From NCBI GenBank assembly GCA_018380885.1, contig JAGZSY010000038.1, positions 1 to 58,028 on the forward strand: 58,028 nucleotides of DNA, given 5' to 3'. The first letter of the stretch is position 1. Each line of letters starts with the position of its first letter. Of this stretch, positions 52,297-58,028 are shown piece after piece. Both the position numbers and the translations under genes were made by a program. The stretch comes from Enterocloster asparagiformis (GTDB lineage Bacteria; Bacillota; Clostridia; Lachnospirales; Lachnospiraceae). Below the pieces are notes generated by a model, which ran no database searches, was not told where the DNA came from, and worked only from the letters and a program-made list of their open reading frames with translations.

Positions 52297-53219
52297 AACG
52301 AACTCTCCTTCTCCCATTTTCCGTATACAATTTCCGACGTTTTGTAGAACAGGTCATCCAACCCACTCGGCGGACAGATCGCTCCGTCGATCAGATAACG
52401 GTAAAGATTTTCATAGGAATCCATATTCAGCAAGGTCGGAACATCACTTCCCCACAACAGCCGTTCTGTGCCCACCAGCTTCACCGCCTCTGCCACATAG
52501 CGCAGGCTGGCTGGATACGGGTAAGCTTCGTGGACATTCCAGGGCACCGCCGTAAGGTCAAACCAGATATTTTCCCGGGAAGCCAGCGATTTCATATCCC
52601 CGCACCACGCTTCGAAATCCATGCCGTTGGGCGCCATCAGATGGCACAGCGTAAACTTCACCCCCGGATGGCGTCCCGCCGCCCTGACCAGTTCCTCCAC
52701 TTGAAAACTCTTCATCCCGCGGGAGCCGATATCGAACACAATGGTAACTCCGTATTGTTCCGCCACCCCGTAAATGTACTCAAACTCTTCACCATCAATT
52801 TTCAGATTGGGATGGAGCCCCGCCATTCCCGCCCCGGAGCTCAGCTCAAATTTCAAAATTCTGTATCCGTAGTGGTGAATCAGACGGTCCAGAACCATCT
52901 CCGCCTGGTCGATACAGGGATCAAAGCTGCCTGACCCCTTAAACTTATCCGGATATTTCCTCACACACTCGTAGATATAGTCGTTCTGCAAACCGTACAG
53001 CAACCCATGGAGCAGAACAGCCCTGTCAATATGCGCCTTTTCCATCTGCTCCAGCAACTGTTCGGCAAAAAATCCTGTGCCTCCCATGTATTCAGGGATA
53101 ACCTGCATTTCCTGCCCATCCAAAAAGCGGATGCGGCCTCCCCCGATGGCCCGGACTTCTCCGCGGGCTCCCATGCCGGACAAATGCTCAAAAATATGTG
53201 CATGGCTGTCAATTATCAT
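52293..53219 (-). CDS. TIM-barrel amidohydrolase (amidohydrolase_2 family)
   Basis: A 308-residue metal-dependent hydrolase of the amidohydrolase superfamily: DSHAHIFEH at the N-terminus (HxH metal site), a HLMAPNG segment near 200 and the catalytic Asp in LLWGSDVPTLL near 265. Family members include lactonases and decarboxylases acting on sugar acids and aromatic acids. Its place between transporter and dhaKL suggests it opens a lactone or cleaves a precursor that feeds the kinase. ATG 53217-53219 is preferred; it overlaps the permease stop (ATGA). Confidence 0.85.
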   Translation of the reverse strand: MIIDSHAHIFEHLSGMGARGEVRAIGGGRIRFLDGQEMQVIPEYMGGTGFFAEQLLEQMEKAHIDRAVLLHGLLYGLQNDYIYECVRKYPDKFKGSGSFDPCIDQAEMVLDRLIHHYGYRILKFELSSGAGMAGLHPNLKIDGEEFEYIYGVAEQYGVTIVFDIGSRGMKSFQVEELVRAAGRHPGVKFTLCHLMAPNGMDFEAWCGDMKSLASRENIWFDLTAVPWNVHEAYPYPASLRYVAEAVKLVGTERLLWGSDVPTLLNMDSYENLYRYLIDGAICPPSGLDDLFYKTSEIVYGKWEKESSL

Positions 53220-54214
53220 TGCAAATTCCCCCTCTTCATCAAGCCCCCGGTTCTCCTTTCCGCTTTTAAGGACTTCATAAACCGAATTGAATAGTTGTTG
53301 AACGCAACAGCCGCCAAAATAATGCCCCCCTTTACCACCGGATGCCATGTACCCGGCACGCTGAGCAGGTTAAGCCCATTGTTGATCAGACCGATCAGCA
53401 CCACGCCGAACACGGTGCCGGGTATCGTTCCGACACCTCCGCTCATACTGGCTCCTCCAATTACAATTGCCGCAATTACATCCAGCTCGTAACCGCTGGC
53501 AGTGGATGCGCTGGCCTGCTGATTCAGCGCGCTCAGAATGATTCCGCCGAATGCAGCGGCAATTCCGCTGAGCATATAAGCGGATACAACCACCTGCTTC
53601 ACATTAATGTTGGAAACCCTGGCTGCCCTGGCGTTACCTCCCACCGCATAGCACTTCCGCCCCAGAACCATATATTTCAGGATGAAAAATGCGATCACAA
53701 ACGAGAGGAGAAAGCAAAAAATCGGAATGGGAATGTCGGCAATTTTACCGCTTCCCAGAAAAATGTATGCCTTAGACTCCATGATGCTGATCGTCTTACC
53801 ATTGCTGACCATCTGGGCGATGCCGGTGATAATACTGCCCGTAGCCAGGGTGGTGATAAATTCCGGCACCCGGAACTGAATGACCAACAGGCCATTGACA
53901 AAACCGACAACAGCGCCCACGCCGCAGGCCGCAGTCAAGGCCACCGGGATGGGTGTTCCTCCTTTGATGAGCAGCGCCGCCGTGATACCGGACAGTGCTG
54001 CGGTTTGACCCACAGACAAATCAATCCGCCCCACTAAAATCACGAAGGTGGCGCCCATGGAGATAATTCCAACAATGGATACAGCCCACAGGATATTGAG
54101 AAAATTGGTGGCGGAAAAGAACTTTGGAGTGGCCATCGTCAGGCCCAGCACAACAACCAGTAGAATGATCGCATACCGGAAGCGGTACAGTGCCAGCTTT
54201 ACATTATCGTTCAT
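53216..54214 (-). CDS. RbsC-like sugar ABC permease
   Basis: A 332-residue permease with about ten helices and family motifs (FVILVGRIDLSVGQTAALSG, GGNARAARVSNINV, IGGASMSGGVGTIPGTVFG). Second of two permeases of this operon; the start overlaps the stop of the ATPase gene by one base. The charged C-terminal tail is unremarkable. Confidence 0.9.
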   Translation of the reverse strand: MNDNVKLALYRFRYAIILLVVVLGLTMATPKFFSATNFLNILWAVSIVGIISMGATFVILVGRIDLSVGQTAALSGITAALLIKGGTPIPVALTAACGVGAVVGFVNGLLVIQFRVPEFITTLATGSIITGIAQMVSNGKTISIMESKAYIFLGSGKIADIPIPIFCFLLSFVIAFFILKYMVLGRKCYAVGGNARAARVSNINVKQVVVSAYMLSGIAAAFGGIILSALNQQASASTASGYELDVIAAIVIGGASMSGGVGTIPGTVFGVVLIGLINNGLNLLSVPGTWHPVVKGGIILAAVAFNNYSIRFMKSLKAERRTGGLMKRGNLQ

Positions 54215-55734
54215 TACGTTTCCTCCTCCCCCAGCCCCGACGCAATAGCCAGAATCTGCTCCTCGTTCACGCTTCCGCCGGGCAGCTCCCGAATAATCCG
54301 TCCCCCTCGCAGTACCAGAATTCGGTTGCTCAGCTTCAGCAGTTCATTTAAATCAGAGGACACCAGCAACACGGCGGAGCCCGTTTCCACCAGCTCATGA
54401 ATCAAATGATAGATCTCGTCCTTAGCCCCGACATCCACCCCAGCCGTAGGTTCATCCACCATCAGCAGCGTCAGCTCCCGCTCCAGCCATTTGCCCAGCA
54501 CCACCTTCTGCTGATTGCCTCCTGACAGATTGATCACCAGCTGATCCGGGTTGGCCGGTTTAATGTTGAATGCTTTCACAGCCTGATCCGCAACCTGGTT
54601 TTCTTTTTTAACCGCGGTGAAAAAACGCTTTCTGCTGATCCAGTCAAAATTGCAGGAGACAATATTCTGTTTAACGGACATCAGCGGAACGAATCCCTCC
54701 TGTCCCCGATCCTCCGGGACATAGCCGATACCGTTTTCCACCGACTCTCGGATAGAGCCCGGGCTCAACTTCCTGCCGCGTATCTTGATTGTTCCTGCAG
54801 CCGCCCGGTCCGCACCGAAAATCGCCCTGACAATCTCCGTTCTGCCGGAACCGATCAAACCGCTGAGGCCTAATATCTCTCCTGGAAAGACCTGAAAGCT
54901 CACATCCTCAATCACTCCCGGAATCCGCAGATGCTCCACCTCCAGAATCGGCGCCTTGCCGGTATTGTCCGAAGGCTTTGCATAGCTCTCGTTATCCTGG
55001 AGGTCCTTTCCGATCATGTGGCGGATAATGTCCTCCGGCGTGACCTCGTCCCTGGCGTACGTACCCACCTTACATCCATCCCGCAACACCGTAATGGTAT
55101 CGGACAACTCGTACACCTCCTCCATGCGGTGTGATATATATAGGATGCTGACCCCTCTTGCTGCCAGTTCCCGGATAATCTTAAACAGATGCTTGCTCTC
55201 CGTGGTTGTCAGGGACGCCGTGGGTTCGTCCATTATAATCATGGAGGCCTCCACAGACAGCGCCTTTAAAATTTCAACCAACTGCTTCTGGGCAATGCTT
55301 AAGTTCTCTACCAGCTCATGGGCGGACAGCGGAAAATCATAGGCTGCAATCAGTTCCTCAACCAGTCTCTGCCGCTCTTTCTTTTTGATCGCCCCCAGCA
55401 GGCCGGTCCGCTCTCTGCCCAGATAAATATTTTCCGCCACAGTCAGCGTAGGGATCAGGCTCAATTCCTGGAAAATAGTGCTGATCCCCAGCTTTGACGC
55501 GTCGCCGCGGCTGTTGATCTGTACTTGTTTTCCTCCATAGATAATCTCTCCCGAATCCTTGGTATAGACCCCGGTAATAATCTTGATTACAGTGGATTTT
55601 CCCGCGCCGTTTTCTCCCATCAGCGCATGGATTTCCCCCTTTTTAATGGCAAAGCCCAAATCTTTCAGCACCGGCACTCCGGAAAAGCTCTTGCATATAT
55701 GTCTCACTTCTAGCAGAACGCTGCTCTGTTCCAT
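54214..55734 (-). CDS. RbsA-like sugar ABC ATPase
   Basis: A 506-residue tandem ATPase. The N-terminal half has Walker A GENGAGKST, signature LSIAQKQLVEI and Walker B MIIMDEPTASL; the C-terminal half has degenerate Walker A (GLIGSGRTEI), LSGGNQQKVVLGKW and LLMVDEPTAGVD. This is the RbsA/MglA architecture energising import of a monosaccharide. Start behind GAGGAGGG. Confidence 0.95.
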   Translation of the reverse strand: MEQSSVLLEVRHICKSFSGVPVLKDLGFAIKKGEIHALMGENGAGKSTVIKIITGVYTKDSGEIIYGGKQVQINSRGDASKLGISTIFQELSLIPTLTVAENIYLGRERTGLLGAIKKKERQRLVEELIAAYDFPLSAHELVENLSIAQKQLVEILKALSVEASMIIMDEPTASLTTTESKHLFKIIRELAARGVSILYISHRMEEVYELSDTITVLRDGCKVGTYARDEVTPEDIIRHMIGKDLQDNESYAKPSDNTGKAPILEVEHLRIPGVIEDVSFQVFPGEILGLSGLIGSGRTEIVRAIFGADRAAAGTIKIRGRKLSPGSIRESVENGIGYVPEDRGQEGFVPLMSVKQNIVSCNFDWISRKRFFTAVKKENQVADQAVKAFNIKPANPDQLVINLSGGNQQKVVLGKWLERELTLLMVDEPTAGVDVGAKDEIYHLIHELVETGSAVLLVSSDLNELLKLSNRILVLRGGRIIRELPGGSVNEEQILAIASGLGEEET

Positions 55735-55748
55735 AGAAAATCCCTCCT

Positions 55749-56738
55749 CTAATTCGCCGCCTTTACACGCTCTGCCCGGCTTTTAGTCCGCTGTTTTGAA
55801 TGGCTTGCATAGAAAATATCAAACAATACCGCGGCCAGAATAATTCCCCCCTTGATCACCGGCTGATAATAGGTGGAAATTCCGATCTGCACGATACCGG
55901 AATTAATGACCGCCATCAGCAAGGTTCCAATCAAAGTGCCGGTCATATCTCCCCTGCCGCCCTGTAGGCTGCAGCCGCCTATCACGATAGCCGCAATCAC
56001 GTTAAATTCCATTCCTACGCCAATCTCCGTGGTAGCTGTCATCATTCTGGCCGCCGTCATAATCCCGGCAAGGCCGCAGACAAATCCCGTATAGGCAAAG
56101 GCGAAAATCTTGACCTTTGCAAAGCTAATCCCTGTAAGGCGCGCCGCTTGGGCGTTGGAGCCCACCGCATAGGTGTAAAGTCCCAGACGGGTATGGCACA
56201 GGAGATAGTGGGAGATCAGAGCAAGAATAAAAAATGCGATCACCACCAAATAGATCAGTCCAATCCTTCCTCCCAGAAGTTTGAAGGCTGCGTTTTTGAT
56301 CATAGGATTTTTTAAGGACTCCACATCCGTCGCGTTGATAACCCGGGTAAGCCCCCGGTAAATATTCATAGTTGCCAGGGTAACGATAAAATCCGGTATT
56401 TTCAGTTTTGTAACCAGCAGGCCGTTGACTGTACCCAACCCCAATCCCAAAAGGGCGGTAAGCGCCAGCACTGCGGCCAGTGGTATTCCGGTAAAACGCA
56501 GAAGATTGGAGCAGACCATCGCACATAGTGCCATGGTGGAACCCACCGAGATGTCGATGCCTCCGGTGATAATCACAAAGGTCATCCCGCAGGCGATCAT
56601 TCCCACAAAGGAAGCTTCCCTCAGAATGGAGGACAGGTTGTTAATAGTAAAGAACAGCGGTGTTTGCACGGAGAATACCGCGATCATAAGCAGAAGCAGC
56701 AATACGGAAGTCAGTTTTCTGGCTATTTTGCGATTCAT
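55749..56738 (-). CDS. RbsC-like sugar ABC permease
   Basis: A 329-residue permease with the same motif set as its paralogue (FVIITGGIDISVGSTMALCA, GSNAQAARLTGISFAKVKIF, IGGCSLQGGRGDMTGTLIG). Two different permeases in one operon suggest a heterodimeric channel. ATG 56736-56738 is chosen because the earlier GTG lies in the Shine-Dalgarno region. Confidence 0.9.
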   Translation of the reverse strand: MNRKIARKLTSVLLLLLMIAVFSVQTPLFFTINNLSSILREASFVGMIACGMTFVIITGGIDISVGSTMALCAMVCSNLLRFTGIPLAAVLALTALLGLGLGTVNGLLVTKLKIPDFIVTLATMNIYRGLTRVINATDVESLKNPMIKNAAFKLLGGRIGLIYLVVIAFFILALISHYLLCHTRLGLYTYAVGSNAQAARLTGISFAKVKIFAFAYTGFVCGLAGIMTAARMMTATTEIGVGMEFNVIAAIVIGGCSLQGGRGDMTGTLIGTLLMAVINSGIVQIGISTYYQPVIKGGIILAAVLFDIFYASHSKQRTKSRAERVKAAN

Positions 56739-56822
56739 TTGCCTCACCCCTCACATTTGTCAGCCCTATAACGGTCTTTTGCGGTACCATGCAAGGGCGT
56801 GCTTTTTCCTTTCCCAACGGCC

Positions 56823-56853
56823 GCGGATTTCCCGGAAATCCCGGGAAATCCGC
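56823..56853. other. Stable hairpin between binding protein and permease genes
   Basis: GCGGATTTCCCGG (56823-56835) and CCGGGAAATCCGC (56841-56853) form a perfect 13-bp stem with a 5-nt loop and no T-run. Such hairpins commonly protect the binding-protein mRNA and lower expression of downstream transport genes. Confidence 0.7.
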
Positions 56854-56861
56854 AGGTCTCT

Positions 56862-57911
56862 CTACCATCTGTCGGCAGGGAGAATCGTATCTACGTTATC
56901 TTTCGTCACCACCACAGGCGCCATGTCCACCACGCCGGTTCTGGTCACATAATCCGGGCTCAATCCGCTGTTCATAAAGAACATTGCCAGCTGAGCGGCG
57001 GCAGCCCCCTGTTCAAAGCAGTTGGTGTAGATGGTTCCCGCCATCTGACCGTTCTCGATCATGGTCAGCGCATCGGATTCGCCGTCATTGCCCCAGATAT
57101 ACATCCCATCCAAACGTCCGGCCGCCTCAGCCGCCACTGCGGCGCCCTCAGCCATGGAGTCGTTGATCGCGCACACGCCGTCGATCTTCTCATAGGTCTG
57201 GAGGAAGTTATTCATTACGGAAACTGCCTGCTCCTTTTCCCAGTCCGCGGGCTGCGCGTCCAAAATAACAACATCCGGGTACTTGGCGGCCATGGTATCG
57301 CGGAAACCGCTCTCACGCAGCACCTGGGTAGAGGCGCCAATCACCCCCTGAATGATGACCACATTGCCGCTGCCGCCCATCTGCTCGCCCATTTTCTCCG
57401 CCACCAGAGCCCCGGATTCATAGGTGGCCATCTGAACCAGACCAGCATGGGGAACGGTGACATCCAGGTTGATACAGATCACCGGAATACCAGCGGCTTC
57501 GGCTTCCTGCACAGAGGAGGACAGGCCCGCCGCATCAGAGGCTTGGAGGAAAATGCAGTCATAATCCTGATTGATCAGATCGTTCATGATGCTGACCTGC
57601 TTCTCGGTGGAAGCCTCTCCGTCAAAACAGGTATATTGGATCTTCGGAAAGCTGGCGAACTGGCGCTTGATACCCTCGTCCCAGGCCGCCGGCACCGTGT
57701 GCCCGATGGACCAGGAGACAAATCCCACCTTGTAGCTGTCCTTCTCAGCCCGCGCCTTAATAGCCGTCTCTGCCGTCGGTTCGCTGGAAGCTGCAGTCCC
57801 AGCGGCCGTCTCCTGTTTTGGGCTGTCGTCTGTGGAAATACTGGAGCACCCGCTCATCATTCCCAATGTCAATGCCGCTGCCATCAATACGCTAATTGCT
57901 TTTTTCATCAT
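56862..57911 (-). CDS. Sugar ABC substrate-binding lipoprotein (RbsB-like)
   Basis: A 349-residue lipoprotein with lipobox GMMSGC (Cys near residue 21), a Ser/Thr/Glu linker and a type I periplasmic-binding fold (YKVGFVSWSIGHTVPAAWDEG, IFLQASDAAGLSSSVQEA, GVCAINDSMAEGA, WGNDGES). It feeds the two RbsC-like permeases. Ligand unknown. The 117 bases to the right window edge are AT-rich leader with a short CCTTAC/GTAAGG hairpin; no clear promoter was identified. Confidence 0.9.
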   Translation of the reverse strand: MMKKAISVLMAAALTLGMMSGCSSISTDDSPKQETAAGTAASSEPTAETAIKARAEKDSYKVGFVSWSIGHTVPAAWDEGIKRQFASFPKIQYTCFDGEASTEKQVSIMNDLINQDYDCIFLQASDAAGLSSSVQEAEAAGIPVICINLDVTVPHAGLVQMATYESGALVAEKMGEQMGGSGNVVIIQGVIGASTQVLRESGFRDTMAAKYPDVVILDAQPADWEKEQAVSVMNNFLQTYEKIDGVCAINDSMAEGAAVAAEAAGRLDGMYIWGNDGESDALTMIENGQMAGTIYTNCFEQGAAAAQLAMFFMNSGLSPDYVTRTGVVDMAPVVVTKDNVDTILPADRW

Positions 57912-58028
57912 AATATCCCTTCTCCTTTACTACTACAATGTATTTATGGTTAATATCCCTTACAGCCAGTAAGGAATTATCCATCTTGTTGCTTAAGCTG
58001 TTATAATGATGGAGCAATCGGTATATCG

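Overview
The window looks like the chromosome of an anaerobic, probably gut-associated member of the Clostridia, most likely Lachnospiraceae. This rests on GC-rich host genes with strong AGGAGG ribosome-binding sites, Firmicutes-type promoters, a clostridial L,D-transpeptidase, YesMN-type two-component proteins, TreR/TreP and a rich set of surface-polysaccharide genes. No rRNA, tRNA or CRISPR array was recognised. Species cannot be named from the sequence alone.

Bases 1 to about 8100 are the end of a prophage or prophage-like integrative element with lower GC than the host. A leftward early operon (BRO-type antirepressor, small membrane proteins, a DUF2800 nuclease that runs off the left edge) diverges from a rightward CI-like repressor across an operator region with two good promoters. 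A second, leftward XRE regulator lies under two LexA-type SOS boxes and its transcript would run into the 3' end of the repressor gene. A superinfection-exclusion type lipoprotein (Ltp family) and a tyrosine integrase with an apparent frameshift in its first codons complete the lysogeny module.

Bases 8390-15900 are host housekeeping and stress genes: a TPM-like membrane protein with a PspA partner; a thioredoxin, ferredoxin and membrane Fe-S protein set; an ACT-domain protein with a Crp/Fnr regulator; a LysR regulator divergent from a split CHR-type transporter; and a YgjP-type metallopeptidase. Bases 16000-29600 are mostly leftward surface-glycan genes: ABC-2 export permease, rfbC, DUF2142, DUF2304, a Wzx-like flippase, a DegT/DnrJ/EryC1 aminotransferase and several GT2/GT8 glycosyltransferases, with a rightward L,D-transpeptidase in the middle. 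More glycan genes lie at 27.6-29.6 kb (GT2 plus ATP-grasp), 35.5-36.9 kb (second flippase, followed by a sensor kinase and response regulator) and 41.8-44.0 kb (Glf plus GT2). These three scattered units share an almost identical promoter of about 35 bp.

Between them are a tripartite tricarboxylate transporter (tctCBA) next to the YesMN pair, and an M20 amidohydrolase with YjiH/YjiG membrane proteins. The latter reads from a textbook sigma-54 promoter and is divergent from a sigma-54 activator, with a 40-bp palindrome as the likely activator site. The right part holds a trehalose locus (treC, treP, treR with three operators), a 36-bp tandem repeat array, a TraX-family protein, a promoter-to-terminator unit with twin hairpins that may be a non-coding RNA, and a leftward sugar-uptake and catabolism operon (binding protein, two RbsC-like permeases, RbsA-like ATPase, TIM-barrel amidohydrolase, dhaK, dhaL) whose substrate is not evident. 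The most promising undescribed items are the SOS-controlled lysogeny switch, the repeated glycan promoter, the sigma-54 amidohydrolase regulon, the hairpin RNA unit and the DhaKL/amidohydrolase sugar operon.
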